DNA of 64,000 nt from JBJXHC01 sp964538485 (GCA_964538485.1 CAZIHJ010000002.1:1-64000), one strand, 5' to 3'; counted from the stretch's first letter, positions 35,969 to 44,156 are shown. A program made the numbers and translations. The notes: generated by a model from the sequence alone, not told the origin.

Positions 35969-38479
35969 ATGAAAGCTGTGATCATGGCTGGTGGGTTCGG
36001 GACGCGCTTGCGGCCCCTGACGTGCAATACCCCGAAGCCAGTGGTGCCCGTCATGAACAAACCGATGATGCACCACATCGTCATGCTGCTCAAGAAACAC
36101 GGCATTAACGATCTCATTTCCACTCTCTTCTATTCTCCCGATGCAATCACGTCATATTTTGGTGATGGTCAGCGGTTTGGCGTGAAGATGAGCTATGTGA
36201 AGGCCGACTCCGATTATGGAACAGCCGGCAGCGTTCGCAATGCCACAAAAGGGATGAACGAACGCATCCTCGTCATCAGCGGCGACGTGCTCACCGATTT
36301 TAATCTCACGGAAGCCATCCGCTTCCACGAGGAAAAGAAGGCAAAAGCCACGATTGTCATGACGCACGCCAAGAACCCCCTGCAGTTTGGCGTGGTGATC
36401 ACCGATGACCAGAATAGAATCACCCGCTTCCTGGAAAAGCCGTCGTGGGGCGAAGTATTCAGCGACACCATCAACACGGGCATTTATATCATCGAGCCGG
36501 ATATTCTGGAGCTGATTCCGTATCGCGAGGACTGCGACTTCAGCAAGGACTTGTTTCCATTGATGCTCAGACAGAATCTCGGCCTCTACGGATACGTGGC
36601 TGAAGGATACTGGCGCGACATCGGCAACCTGAATGAATATCAGGAAGCCCACATTGATGCGCTTGCCGGTGCCGTCGCAGTTGACTTCGAGGGTACAAAG
36701 CAAGGCAACGTGTACGTCGGCGAAGGGACCTCGTTCCATGAGGGCAAGTTTGATGCACGCGGTACGGTTGTCCTTGGAAAGCACTGCACCATCGGTGACA
36801 ATGTGCGGATCTCCAACAGTGTCATCGGTGACAACTGCGTTATCGGACCGGGCACGACAATGGCCAACTGTGTGTTGTGGAACGACGTCATCATCGGCCA
36901 CAGTTGTGATCTGTCGTCGGACGTCATCGGTTCCAAGTGTTCCATCGGTGAGAAGTCGGTAATTGCAGAGAATGTCTTCATCGCCGATGCGTGCTGGATC
37001 GGACGCAAAGCACAACTCTCGGCGAACATAAAACTCTGGCCGGAAAAGGTTGTTGAGGAAGGAGCAATTCTCACACGCAGTCTCGTGTGGGAGGATAAGT
37101 GGCTGCGTGAGTTGTTCACCGAATCACGGGTCACCGGACTTTCCAACATTGAAATGAATCCCGAGTTCGGCGCCAAGCTCGGCGCGGCGTACGGAGCGTT
37201 CATCGGCGAAGGGAAAACCGTGGTTACCTGCCGGGATTCCGATAATGTTTCCCGGATGATCAACAGGGCGCTCATCTGCGGACTTGTTTCCGCGGGCGTG
37301 AACACATTTGACCTCCGTACGATCTCCATTCCCCTTCTCCGTCACGAATTGAGCAGTGGCAAGGAAGCCGGAGGAATCCATGTGCGCCGGTCGCCGTTCG
37401 ACAAGAATCTTACTGATATTATTTTCTTTGATGCCAACGGAACGGACCTGCCTACCAACAAGACAAAGAGTGTTGAGCGGCTGTTTTTCGGCGAGGATTT
37501 TGCCCGTGCCACACGCGAGAAAGTCGGCACGATTTCGTTTCCGGAACGCACCACGGAATCGTACAAGGAACGTTTCCTCTCCTCTCTGGACGTCGAGGCG
37601 ATCAGCAGTCAGAAATTCAAGGTGGTCATCGACTATTCCAACGGCATTGCTTCCACCATCTTCCCAATCATTCTCGGGTCATTCGACAGCCAGGTGGTGG
37701 CACTGAACGCCCACCTCGACCCGAAGCGTTTGACCCGTGATAAATACGAGTTTGATTATTCGCAGAAGCAACTTTCGCACATTGTCACTTCGCTCAAGTA
37801 TGATATTGGCTGTTTGATTGATGCGGGAGGGGAAAAGCTCTTCCTCGTCAATGAGCGGGGCGAACCGATTGACAGTGATCGCGTACTGACCATCATCGCG
37901 CAGATGTTCCTTGAGACACATAAAAACGTCAAGGCCATAGCCGTACCAATTACGTCGTCCGGAGAGGTCGATATTGTCGCCCACAAATACGCGGTAAAAG
38001 TGGTGAAGACACGTAACAGCCACTCTGCAATGATGGAAGTAGCGCGGAACAAATCAGCAGACTTTGTCGGTGGTACCAAGGGCGGGTTCATCTTCAGCAG
38101 TTTCTTCTTTGCCACCGATGCCATGTATTCCGTGGCAAAGATCCTGGAGATGATGGCACACACCGGAAAGCGGCTCGGCGCCATCGACGATGATATTCCG
38201 CATCTGTTCGCTGCGAAACGTAACGTCAACTGCTCCTGGGAACACAAGGGCAAAGTCATGCGCAACATCATGCGCGATACGGAAAGCATGCGCCGTGACC
38301 TCGTTGACGGCGTTAAAGTGTATTTCGACAACGGACGAAAAGAAGTCTCCGCGTTACTCATTCCCGACAAGGAACGTCCGCTGTTCCATATCAACGTGGA
38401 AGGCCGTGACCAGGAAAGCGCTGACATGCTCGCCAATCAATACGAGAAGAAAGTCATCCGCTGGCGCGATGAACCATAG
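35969..38479 (+). CDS. Sugar-phosphate nucleotidyltransferase fused to a phosphohexomutase-like domain
   Basis: 836 residues in three parts. Residues 1-230 are a nucleotidyltransferase with the signature AGGFGTRLRPLT and KPVVPVMNKPM, plus ISGDVLTD and YWRDIGN, as in mannose-1-phosphate guanylyltransferases. About 250-370 is a left-handed beta-helix of hexapeptide repeats (IGDNVRISNSVIGDNCVIG). About 380-836 has the phosphomannomutase fold. In the mutase part all the usual catalytic loops look altered: IHVRRSPFDKN (about 468-480) where TASHNP is expected, LIDAGGEKL (about 616) instead of the DGDGDR metal loop, and GGTKGGFIFS (about 701) instead of GGEMSGH. The protein probably makes GDP-mannose or a related NDP-sugar, with the mutase domain acting as a non-catalytic or regulatory part. 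Confidence 0.88.
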   Translation: MKAVIMAGGFGTRLRPLTCNTPKPVVPVMNKPMMHHIVMLLKKHGINDLISTLFYSPDAITSYFGDGQRFGVKMSYVKADSDYGTAGSVRNATKGMNERILVISGDVLTDFNLTEAIRFHEEKKAKATIVMTHAKNPLQFGVVITDDQNRITRFLEKPSWGEVFSDTINTGIYIIEPDILELIPYREDCDFSKDLFPLMLRQNLGLYGYVAEGYWRDIGNLNEYQEAHIDALAGAVAVDFEGTKQGNVYVGEGTSFHEGKFDARGTVVLGKHCTIGDNVRISNSVIGDNCVIGPGTTMANCVLWNDVIIGHSCDLSSDVIGSKCSIGEKSVIAENVFIADACWIGRKAQLSANIKLWPEKVVEEGAILTRSLVWEDKWLRELFTESRVTGLSNIEMNPEFGAKLGAAYGAFIGEGKTVVTCRDSDNVSRMINRALICGLVSAGVNTFDLRTISIPLLRHELSSGKEAGGIHVRRSPFDKNLTDIIFFDANGTDLPTNKTKSVERLFFGEDFARATREKVGTISFPERTTESYKERFLSSLDVEAISSQKFKVVIDYSNGIASTIFPIILGSFDSQVVALNAHLDPKRLTRDKYEFDYSQKQLSHIVTSLKYDIGCLIDAGGEKLFLVNERGEPIDSDRVLTIIAQMFLETHKNVKAIAVPITSSGEVDIVAHKYAVKVVKTRNSHSAMMEVARNKSADFVGGTKGGFIFSSFFFATDAMYSVAKILEMMAHTGKRLGAIDDDIPHLFAAKRNVNCSWEHKGKVMRNIMRDTESMRRDLVDGVKVYFDNGRKEVSALLIPDKERPLFHINVEGRDQESADMLANQYEKKVIRWRDEP

Positions 38480-38494
38480 GAGAACAACAACAGC

Positions 38495-38965
38495 ATGAAG
38501 ATCAGTGATATCCTGAATGAGCAGCTCGTGATGACCGGTCTTTCGGGCAACACGAAAGACGAAATCATCGAAGCAATGATTGATCTCGTCTCCACTTCAC
38601 CGAAGGTGACAGATAAAACAAAAGTGCGGAACGCCATTTTCGAGCGGGAGAAAATCATGTCGACCGGTGTCGGAAACGGCTTTGCCATTCCCCACGGGAA
38701 GACCGATGCGGTGACTGATATTGTCGCGGCGTTCGCCGTCACTGCCGAGCCCATCGACTATGAGTCCCTCGACGAGAAGCCCGTGCGTCTGGTCTTCCTG
38801 CTGGTGGGCAAGGACAGTATGGTCGGCCCGCACATCAAACTGCTCAGCAGAATCTCCCGGCTGATGAACAAGGAGGATTTTCGCAGACGCTTGCTGGATA
38901 TGAAGACGGCCAAAGAGGTGATTGACCTGTTCCGGCAGGAAGAAGCAACCTACTTCGAGGCCTGA
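38495..38965 (+). CDS. PTS EIIA (fructose/nitrogen type) domain protein
   Basis: 156 residues, a single EIIA type 2 domain. Phospho-acceptor His67 is in GFAIPHGKTDAV, and downstream VFLLVGKDSMVGPHIKLLSRI is conserved. No EIIB, EIIC, HPr or EI gene is near, so a regulatory role like PtsN is more likely than sugar transport. It follows the nucleotidyltransferase by 15 nt and its stop overlaps the start of the next gene. Confidence 0.9.
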   Translation: MKISDILNEQLVMTGLSGNTKDEIIEAMIDLVSTSPKVTDKTKVRNAIFEREKIMSTGVGNGFAIPHGKTDAVTDIVAAFAVTAEPIDYESLDEKPVRLVFLLVGKDSMVGPHIKLLSRISRLMNKEDFRRRLLDMKTAKEVIDLFRQEEATYFEA

Positions 38966-39375
38966 TGTCGAAGGAGCGGAAGCGTCCGGACCTCGAGTAC
39001 CGCCTGCTCATCACTCCCGGGTTCGATGAGCGACGGGAAGTGCCCACCACGCGTTTCCTTCTTCATACCGTCCAATTCTTCGCATCGTTTCGCTATGAGA
39101 TTTCCGTGCTGGAAAAAGTAGAGGGGAAAACTATTTCTTACAAGGTGCTGGGGTTAAAAGCTCCGCAATTGAGTCTGCCTGCAGCCGGACATGCACTCTT
39201 CCAGCGGGAATACGACAACCTCCGTGGTACGTATGCAGTAGCCATCGAAGGACTTGATGCACGGAAGAACATATTCACCATCAAGATCACAAAAACAAAA
39301 ATCCAGATTCTTGATTCACCCACACCCAAGTTCGTGGAGGTCATTGTCGACCCCGCGAAGTGGTCCGAATTATAA
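38965..39375 (+). CDS. Conserved-looking protein of unknown function
   Basis: 136 residues, no signal peptide or membrane segment. The start ATG overlaps the EIIA stop (TGATG), so it is translationally coupled. It is rich in alternating strand-like sequence (YEISVLEKVEGKTISYKVLG; NIFTIKITKTKIQIL) and charged. I do not recognise a family. Its place between a PTS-regulatory protein and the lipoprotein-processing gene lgt suggests a cytoplasmic accessory role, but nothing more can be said. Confidence 0.75.
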   Translation: MSKERKRPDLEYRLLITPGFDERREVPTTRFLLHTVQFFASFRYEISVLEKVEGKTISYKVLGLKAPQLSLPAAGHALFQREYDNLRGTYAVAIEGLDARKNIFTIKITKTKIQILDSPTPKFVEVIVDPAKWSEL

Positions 39376-39388
39376 GGTAGAGTAAACA

Positions 39389-40213
39389 ATGATCCCAGTG
39401 TTATTCGAGCTTGGTCCCATCAAAGTCTACAGCTACGGCCTGATGCTCGGCGTCGGGTTTCTCCTCGGGAGCTACATTCTCTCGCTTGAGTTGAAGAGAA
39501 AAAAACTCGACCCTAACATGGCAAGTACCATCACAATTCTGTCCGTGGTATTCGGTATTGCCGGAGCCAAGTTGTTGTATCTGCTTGAGCATTGGAGTCA
39601 GTTCATTGCAGACCCGTTTGATATGGCATTCTCAGCCGGTGGGTTGACCTGGTACGGCGGATTTATCGTCGGCATGACTTCGATCTTTGTATACGTGCGC
39701 TCCAAAAAGGTCCCATTCCTCAAGGTATGGGATTGCCTGGCTGTTGGATTAATCCTTGCTTATGGTGTTGCCCGGCTCGGCTGCCATTTCTCGGGAGATG
39801 GAGACTACGGATTCCCTACCGATCTACCGTGGGGAACGAACTATGAAAACGGCACCTATCCCCCGTCACGGGCGTTTGCCATCTTTCCGGAGATTACGAG
39901 CCAGTACCCGGGTGGCATTGTACCAAACAACACGCCGTGTCATCCGACGCCGGTGTATGAGATGATACTTGGTGTGCTCGGTTTTGTGTTGCTCTGGAAA
40001 CTGCGAACAAAACCGTGGCCCGATGGGAAGCTATTCGCATTGTATCTCATGCTGGCAGCCATGTTCCGGTTCAGCGTGGAGTTCCTGAGAATTAACCCCC
40101 GGTTGCTGTTAGGACTCTCCGAGGCACAGCTTATCAGTGTGGCGTTGTTCCTGCTTGGTCTCGGCGGGTTCATGTATCTTGGCAAGAAGACACAAACCGG
40201 CGCAACGACATGA
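39389..40213 (+). CDS. lgt: Prolipoprotein diacylglyceryl transferase
   Basis: 274 residues with about seven membrane helices. The Lgt signature region GVARLGCHFSGDGDYG is at about 126-141, and the N-terminal FELGPIKVYSYGLML and the later HPTPVYEMILG are typical. It transfers diacylglyceryl from phosphatidylglycerol to the lipobox cysteine of prolipoproteins in the inner membrane. The lipoprotein at 23801 would be a substrate. The last four bases overlap the start of the next gene (ATGA). Confidence 0.95.
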   Translation: MIPVLFELGPIKVYSYGLMLGVGFLLGSYILSLELKRKKLDPNMASTITILSVVFGIAGAKLLYLLEHWSQFIADPFDMAFSAGGLTWYGGFIVGMTSIFVYVRSKKVPFLKVWDCLAVGLILAYGVARLGCHFSGDGDYGFPTDLPWGTNYENGTYPPSRAFAIFPEITSQYPGGIVPNNTPCHPTPVYEMILGVLGFVLLWKLRTKPWPDGKLFALYLMLAAMFRFSVEFLRINPRLLLGLSEAQLISVALFLLGLGGFMYLGKKTQTGATT

Positions 40214-40512
40214 TTATTGTTGACCTGTATTCCAAAGATGATTGCCATTTATGCGAGGACGCGAAAGCCGTACTTGAAAAAGTACAGCGTGAGATTCCGT
40301 TCACATTGAGGGAGACAAAGATCATCCCCGGCGATCAATACTATGAAGAATACAAGGAGACGGTGCCGGTTGTGCACATCAACATGATCCCCACCTTTAA
40401 GTACCGGGTGAACGAAGGCATGCTGAAGTTCCGGCTCATTCAGGAGCAAAAGGACCTGCTGCGGGATGATAACGAGGAAGACGATGCCAACGACAGCGAG
40501 ATGTCGCGATGA
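40210..40512 (+). CDS. Glutaredoxin-like thioredoxin-fold protein
   Basis: 100 residues. The N-terminus VDLYSKDDCHLCEDAKAVLE has the CHLC redox motif of the small glutaredoxin-like (DUF836) family; a cis-Pro region VPVVHINMIPTFKYR follows. Cytoplasmic thiol-disulfide role inferred. Overlaps lgt by 4 nt at its start and the next small gene by 4 nt at its end, so four consecutive genes are translationally linked. Confidence 0.85.
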   Translation: MIIVDLYSKDDCHLCEDAKAVLEKVQREIPFTLRETKIIPGDQYYEEYKETVPVVHINMIPTFKYRVNEGMLKFRLIQEQKDLLRDDNEEDDANDSEMSR

Positions 40513-40688
40513 TGATCGTGGCAAAGGGCCTTGAAGCCCTGGGTATCGCCTGCGTAATGATCGGACTGGTTCAAGGACTCAACAGCGAAACGATGTGGAT
40601 GGAACTGTACCTGTTCCTCATCGGCATGGCGGTGTTCGGCGTTGGCTGGTGGATGGAAAAACGCATCACCCGGAAACTGAAAGCGTAA
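40509..40688 (+). CDS. 59-residue membrane protein with two predicted helices
   Basis: ATG at 40509 overlaps the stop of the glutaredoxin-like gene (ATGA) and opens a 59-codon frame ending at TAA 40688. The product has two hydrophobic spans, LEALGIACVMIGLVQGL (about 8-24) and LYLFLIGMAVFGVGWW (about 33-48), and a basic tail MEKRITRKLKA. Two helices, a positive-inside tail and a coupled start argue for a real gene. No function recognised. Confidence 0.7.
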   Translation: MMIVAKGLEALGIACVMIGLVQGLNSETMWMELYLFLIGMAVFGVGWWMEKRITRKLKA

Positions 40689-40695
40689 GAGGTCG

Positions 40696-40720
40696 TGGGA
40701 CGGGACGCTGTCCCGTCCCA
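40696..40720. repeat. Palindromic hairpin repeat
   Basis: A 10-bp perfect stem, TGGGACGGGA / TCCCGTCCCA, with a 5-nt centre, starts 8 nt after the small membrane protein. It could also serve as a transcript-end hairpin, but no T tract follows. Confidence 0.6.
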
Positions 40721-40738
40721 GGACACTTCCCAATATTT

Positions 40739-40759
40739 GGTCGGGATAGCATCCCGACC
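40739..40759. repeat. GTAGG-type palindrome
   Basis: GGTCGGGAT / ATCCCGACC with the centre AGC, followed by TAC so that the right end reads CCTAC (GTAGG on the other strand). Same end signature as the repeats at 41592-41645 and 41803-41830, with entirely different arms. Confidence 0.6.
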
Positions 40760-40844
40760 TACAACATGTAGGACGAGTCGCAGACCCGTCTATTTACACA
40801 TCTGAGTTTTGTTTCTTTTCCTTCTCAACTTTTCCCTTGATCTT

Positions 40845-41576
40845 ATGCCTTCAATCATTCCCGGCCGCAAACCTGTCATAGAAGCCCTGAAAGCCGGCAC
40901 ATACATCGAGCGTATTGTGCTGTTGCGGGGCATACAGGGAACCATCATCGCCGAGCTTCGAACGCTGGCTGAACGCAAGAATGTCGCGGTAGTTGAGTTA
41001 CCGCGTGAGGAGTTCCGTGCCATTGCCGATGATGCCACCACGCAGGGAGTCGTCGCTGTTGTCGGACAGAAAAACCTCTCGAGTATTAAGTCCATGCTCA
41101 ATATTCCCGTCGAGCGCAACCAGAAGGGCTTCCTCCTTCTCCTTGACGGGATAGAAGACCCGCAGAACCTCGGCGCGTTGATACGCACTGCTGAGTGTGC
41201 AGGCGTTCATGGCGTTGTTCTCCCCAAGCACCACGCCGCCTCTGTCAACAGCACGGTCGTCAAGGCCTCCGCGGGCGCAACTGAACATATGGCAATCGCA
41301 GAGGTAACCAACCTCGTTGCCACGATTGAAGAACTGAAGGAAGCCGGTTACTGGATTATTGGACTCGATGCCTCCGGTGACAAGAATTACACAGAGGTGG
41401 ACTATTCAACACCAGTTGCGGTTGTTGTTGGCAGTGAAGGTAAAGGGATACGAAGACTTGTCCGGGAGAATTGCGATCACCTCGTGAAGATACCGGTGCT
41501 CGGCAAGGTGCAATCTCTCAACGCGTCTGTCGCGGGAGCGCTCGTCATGTATGAGGTTGTGAGGAGAAGGAGTTGA
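40845..41576 (+). CDS. rlmB: RlmB/TrmH-family 23S rRNA 2'-O-methyltransferase
   Basis: 243 residues from ATG 40845 (MPSIIPGRKPVIEALKAG), the typical N-terminus of the family; an upstream in-frame ATG at 40809 adds a non-conserved leader. A small substrate-binding domain is followed by a SPOUT knot with motif 1 NLGALIRTAECAG, motif 2 VVVGSEGKGIRRLV and motif 3 VQSLNASVAGALVMYEV. It methylates a ribose in 23S rRNA (G2251 in E. coli). The exact target here is inferred from family membership. Confidence 0.9.
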   Translation: MPSIIPGRKPVIEALKAGTYIERIVLLRGIQGTIIAELRTLAERKNVAVVELPREEFRAIADDATTQGVVAVVGQKNLSSIKSMLNIPVERNQKGFLLLLDGIEDPQNLGALIRTAECAGVHGVVLPKHHAASVNSTVVKASAGATEHMAIAEVTNLVATIEELKEAGYWIIGLDASGDKNYTEVDYSTPVAVVVGSEGKGIRRLVRENCDHLVKIPVLGKVQSLNASVAGALVMYEVVRRRS

Positions 41577-41591
41577 TTGATCTGAGCAGTA

Positions 41592-41612
41592 GGTCAAGCG
41601 TCTCGCTTGACC
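41592..41612. repeat. GTAGG-type palindrome, left hairpin of a double element
   Basis: GGTCAAGCG / CGCTTGACC with a 3-nt loop, preceded by AGTA so the left end reads GTAGG. It pairs with the hairpin at 41625 to form a two-hairpin unit bounded by GTAGG and CCTAC. Confidence 0.7.
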
Positions 41613-41624
41613 AATGAGCTCTGC

Positions 41625-41645
41625 GGACAATCGGGGCGATTGTCC
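41625..41645. repeat. GTAGG-type palindrome, right hairpin of a double element
   Basis: GGACAATCG / CGATTGTCC with a 3-nt loop, followed by TACTT so the right end reads CCTAC. It begins 12 nt after the left hairpin. Confidence 0.7.
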
Positions 41646-41726
41646 TACTTCCCGATAGTTTATTAGCAATAGAACTCTCCATCTTATCCCTACCTTATAA
41701 AGGGAGGGATGATATTGAATCCGGAA

Positions 41727-41880
41727 TCGCAGATAAAAACTATGCCCTGCGAAACCGTCGGCTGGCGTGGTGGCAATTCAGCCTGAGTTTCCGGTTTGCC
41801 TCGTAGGGGCGTTCAATTGAACGCCCCTACAAAGAATCGATACCTATTAATTTCTTTGCGACCTTTGCGCCTTTGCGTGA
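41727..41880 (+). repeat. Composite repeat A, copy 1
   Basis: A 154-bp unit: head TCGCAGATAAAA...CTGCGAAACCGTCGGC, a 28-bp perfect palindrome at 41803-41830 (arm GTAGGGGCGTTCAA), the linker CAAAGAATCGA, and a tail of short TTTGCG periods (CGACCTTTGCGCCTTTGCG) ending at 41880. Other copies are at 42823-42979, 43887-43927 (head only), 44377-44450 and 45470-45547. The gap 41577-41898 contains only this and the double hairpin. Confidence 0.85.
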
Positions 41881-41898
41881 GACACCAAGAGATTGCCC

Positions 41899-42258
41899 AT
41901 GACTCTCGGCAAATTGTATCACACTATCGGACCTGAGCCGATCATCTGGCTTCTTGCATTCTTGTGCCTAGCAACTATTGATCCTGTGACTTCCACGTTT
42001 TCCCTTTGCCCTTTACACGCTCTTGGATTTCAATATTGCCCCGGTTGCGGGCTGGGGAGATCCATTTCCTTCTTGCTTCATGGCAATATCATCGCATCCA
42101 TCAATGCCCACATACTTGGACTCCCCGCAACTGTTATTTTAATCTTTCGCGTCTATGCCGTCGTGCAAGCAGGATTGCAGAGACGCCTCATTCTCGATCA
42201 CACCAACCACCAACGGAGCAACCATGGCCAACATACTACAGTTATTGCCCAACCTTGA
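41899..42258 (+). CDS. DUF2752-family small membrane protein
   Basis: 119 residues from ATG 41899; a TTG two codons earlier is less likely. The family hallmark is present: CPLHALGFQYCPGCGLGRSIS, with Cys residues around a Gly-rich turn, followed by FLLHGNIIASI and another helix. Two to three membrane spans. DUF2752 proteins have no established function. The 3' end overlaps the next gene by 35 nt in another frame, and the two commonly neighbour each other in this phylum (from memory). The pair is bracketed by repeat-A tails. Confidence 0.8.
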   Translation: MTLGKLYHTIGPEPIIWLLAFLCLATIDPVTSTFSLCPLHALGFQYCPGCGLGRSISFLLHGNIIASINAHILGLPATVILIFRVYAVVQAGLQRRLILDHTNHQRSNHGQHTTVIAQP

Positions 42259-42577
42259 GGGGGATGAAATGGTCTACATCCAGGGCCTCATCAAGGACAT
42301 GCCCGATAACCAGGCTCAACAATTTGCCAATATGTACAGCAGCCGGCGAAAAGACCCGCAGACCATCATGTTGTCAACGCTGCTCGGTTTCATAGTCATC
42401 GCTGGCGTCCAACGGTTCATCCTCGGCCAGATGGGAATGGGCTTGCTGTACTTGTTTACTTGCGGCTTCTGCTTCATCGGCACGATCATCGATCTCGTGA
42501 ATTACAAGAAACTCTCTTTCGAATTCAATTCACAAGCAGCTCAGCAGGTCGCTGTTATGGTGAGGGCGTCGAACTGA
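42224..42577 (+). CDS. TM2-domain membrane protein
   Basis: 117 residues from ATG 42224 (MANILQLLPNLEGDE). An N-terminal amphipathic region (DEMVYIQGLIKDMPDNQAQQ) is followed by a TM2 domain: two helices joined by the short turn GQMGMGLLYL, with GVQRFILG before it and IGTIIDLVN at its end. TM2 proteins are small inner-membrane proteins of unclear function. Start overlaps the DUF2752 gene by 35 nt, implying coupled expression. Confidence 0.82.
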   Translation: MANILQLLPNLEGDEMVYIQGLIKDMPDNQAQQFANMYSSRRKDPQTIMLSTLLGFIVIAGVQRFILGQMGMGLLYLFTCGFCFIGTIIDLVNYKKLSFEFNSQAAQQVAVMVRASN

Positions 42578-42594
42578 GCGTCAACGAAGGATAA

Positions 42595-42612
42595 TCACGC
42601 CAAGACGCAAAG
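42595..42612 (-). repeat. Inverted fragment of the repeat-A tail
   Basis: TCACGCCAAGACGCAAAG is close to the reverse complement of the CTTTGCGCCTTTGCGTGA tail of repeat A. With copy 1 it brackets the DUF2752-TM2 pair in opposite orientation. Confidence 0.5.
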
Positions 42613-42636
42613 CCGCCCGAGTATTCCCTTTGGGTT

Positions 42637-42672
42637 GTCCATTTTCTTTTGCCCGCCCAAAAGAAAATGGAC
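42637..42672. repeat. Perfect 15-bp inverted repeat
   Basis: GTCCATTTTCTTTTG (42637-42651) and its exact complement (42658-42672) around a 6-nt centre, CCCGCC. No T tract in terminator position on the + strand. It lies in the 583-bp gene-free gap 42578-43160, which is otherwise filled by the items listed here. Confidence 0.75.
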
Positions 42673-42732
42673 GAAAAGAAAAAGGCGCCGAAATCGAACG
42701 CGCTATCCCCGGATAATACACGCGAAGTTACA

Positions 42733-42778
42733 TGCGATTTCAGCACCGTGCGCTAAAGCAGTAAGCACTGAAATCGCA
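42733..42778. repeat. 11-bp inverted repeat with GCGATTTC motif
   Basis: TGCGATTTCAG at 42733-42743 pairs with 42768-42778 across a 24-nt centre. The GCGATTTC motif recurs near 42810, 44167 and 44364, each time just before or inside repeat-A DNA. Confidence 0.6.
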
Positions 42779-42822
42779 AATCCAGTTTCTTTCGCCTCCG
42801 CACACTTCCTGCGATTTCGGGT

Positions 42823-42979
42823 TCGCAGATAAAACCCCAGAGCTCTGCGAAACCGTCGGCGGGAGCGGTGACAATACAGCCTGAGCTATCGGTTTGGGCG
42901 CGTAGGGGCGTTCAATTGAACGCCCCTACAAAGAATCGACACCTATTAATTTCTTTGCAACCTTTGCGCCTTTGCGTGA
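42823..42979 (+). repeat. Composite repeat A, copy 2
   Basis: Same head, palindrome (42902-42929, identical arms to copy 1), linker and TTTGCG tail as copy 1, in the same orientation, 157 bp. It precedes the unknown gene at 43161. Confidence 0.85.
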
Positions 42980-43160
42980 GATATTGCGTTTGTGCTTCGC
43001 TTTTCCTACGTTGCTTCGAGGTGCAGCAAGTATTTTCCTCCTTCTTTCTCGCTCACCTCTCGCTTACCAGATGTTTCCCATCAATGAGATAGACAAAACG
43101 AAATCACCGGGGACGCCGAAAACCGAATAGAGTAGGCAACACAATGACAAGAAGGTCATT

Positions 43161-43844
43161 ATGAAAAAACGGGCAAGCGCTAAAGGGGCCTCCAGCTACC
43201 TGGCCACGGGCAGCGGAAAGTTGAAATTGGAAAACTACTCCGCTGGAAAAAAGCTGAAGACCGGAATGTACATAGCGGTCTTTGGAACCAATGGGGGCGT
43301 AAAACTTTTGAACACCCGCCAGCTATTGCCCGCAGGTGTGGCTGCTGCGGCTTCATTCGCAGGAATGGGGAAACAACTTGTAGAAACCTTTGATCCGCAA
43401 TACGGATACGGCAAGTCATCTGCCCCGGGAAGGTTTTCATTCCAACACAGCAACAATCTGGACACTACTAATTTCGGGTGGTTGCTGCATCAAAACGCTC
43501 GCAAGGACGAAGAGTTGGCGTTCGACATATTCATGGGTGCATTTTTTGGATCTGAACAAGGGATTAACTACACTGTACTTGAAGTACACCTGTATTGTGA
43601 TCTGGCAGCAACAACGCTGGCTATCAGCGTCAACGATACGGAGATAAACTACCAATTTGAACCTACAGGCGACAACAGGGTCATGCTATATCTCAGAAAA
43701 CCCGCAGACAGCAACCTGCGGAGCATTAAGATAATGCTCAAGAGTGCCGATAACTCATCGACAAGCAGAATATATATCACCCGTGTAAAGCGATACACTT
43801 CAATGTTGTTACCCCCTAATGAGTTTGATACGCTTGAGGTATAA
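43161..43844 (+). CDS. Unknown protein, repeat-flanked
   Basis: 227 residues from ATG 43161 with AAGAAGG about 8 nt upstream. No signal peptide or membrane segment. The N-terminus is Lys/Ser/Gly-rich (MKKRASAKGASSYLATG). The second half alternates strand-like segments (EVHLYCDLAATTLAISVND; SRIYITRVKRYTSMLL), consistent with a beta-sandwich. I recognise no family. It stands alone between two copies of repeat A, separated from the DUF2752-TM2 pair and from the oxidoreductase at 44500. Confidence 0.7.
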   Translation: MKKRASAKGASSYLATGSGKLKLENYSAGKKLKTGMYIAVFGTNGGVKLLNTRQLLPAGVAAAASFAGMGKQLVETFDPQYGYGKSSAPGRFSFQHSNNLDTTNFGWLLHQNARKDEELAFDIFMGAFFGSEQGINYTVLEVHLYCDLAATTLAISVNDTEINYQFEPTGDNRVMLYLRKPADSNLRSIKIMLKSADNSSTSRIYITRVKRYTSMLLPPNEFDTLEV

Positions 43845-43886
43845 CTCTTTCAACGTTGAGTCAGATGCTGCCAGCAATTTTTGGGG

Positions 43887-43927
43887 TCGCCGATAAAAGA
43901 ACTGCGCTCTGCGAAACGGTCGGGAGC
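43887..43927 (+). repeat. Composite repeat A, copy 3 (head only)
   Basis: TCGCCGATAAAAGAACTGCG followed by CTCTGCGAAACGGTCGGGAGC matches the head of copy 2, after which similarity stops. No palindrome or tail is present. The surrounding gap 43845-44499 (655 bp) has no supportable gene. Confidence 0.65.
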
Positions 43928-44130
43928 TTGCCCGCCGGAGCTTTAGCGAAGCCGGGCCATATCAATCCTCGGTTTTGACCACATAACAATATGTGCAACT
44001 CCTAAACCGCGCACGGCGGCACGTCCGCCGGAATGTTCTTCATGAAGGCGGATTTCGCAAGTTCTCTTTCCGCCGCTTTCTCTTCCAAAGAGAAATCGGC
44101 ATTCAGCATAAATCCGTGATGTACTGAGAT

Positions 44131-44156
44131 CATACTTCTCTTTGAAGAGAAGTATG
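44131..44156. repeat. Perfect 11-bp hairpin
   Basis: CATACTTCTCT / AGAGAAGTATG around a 4-nt loop, inside the repeat-rich gap 43845-44499. No terminator-like T tract. Confidence 0.65.
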
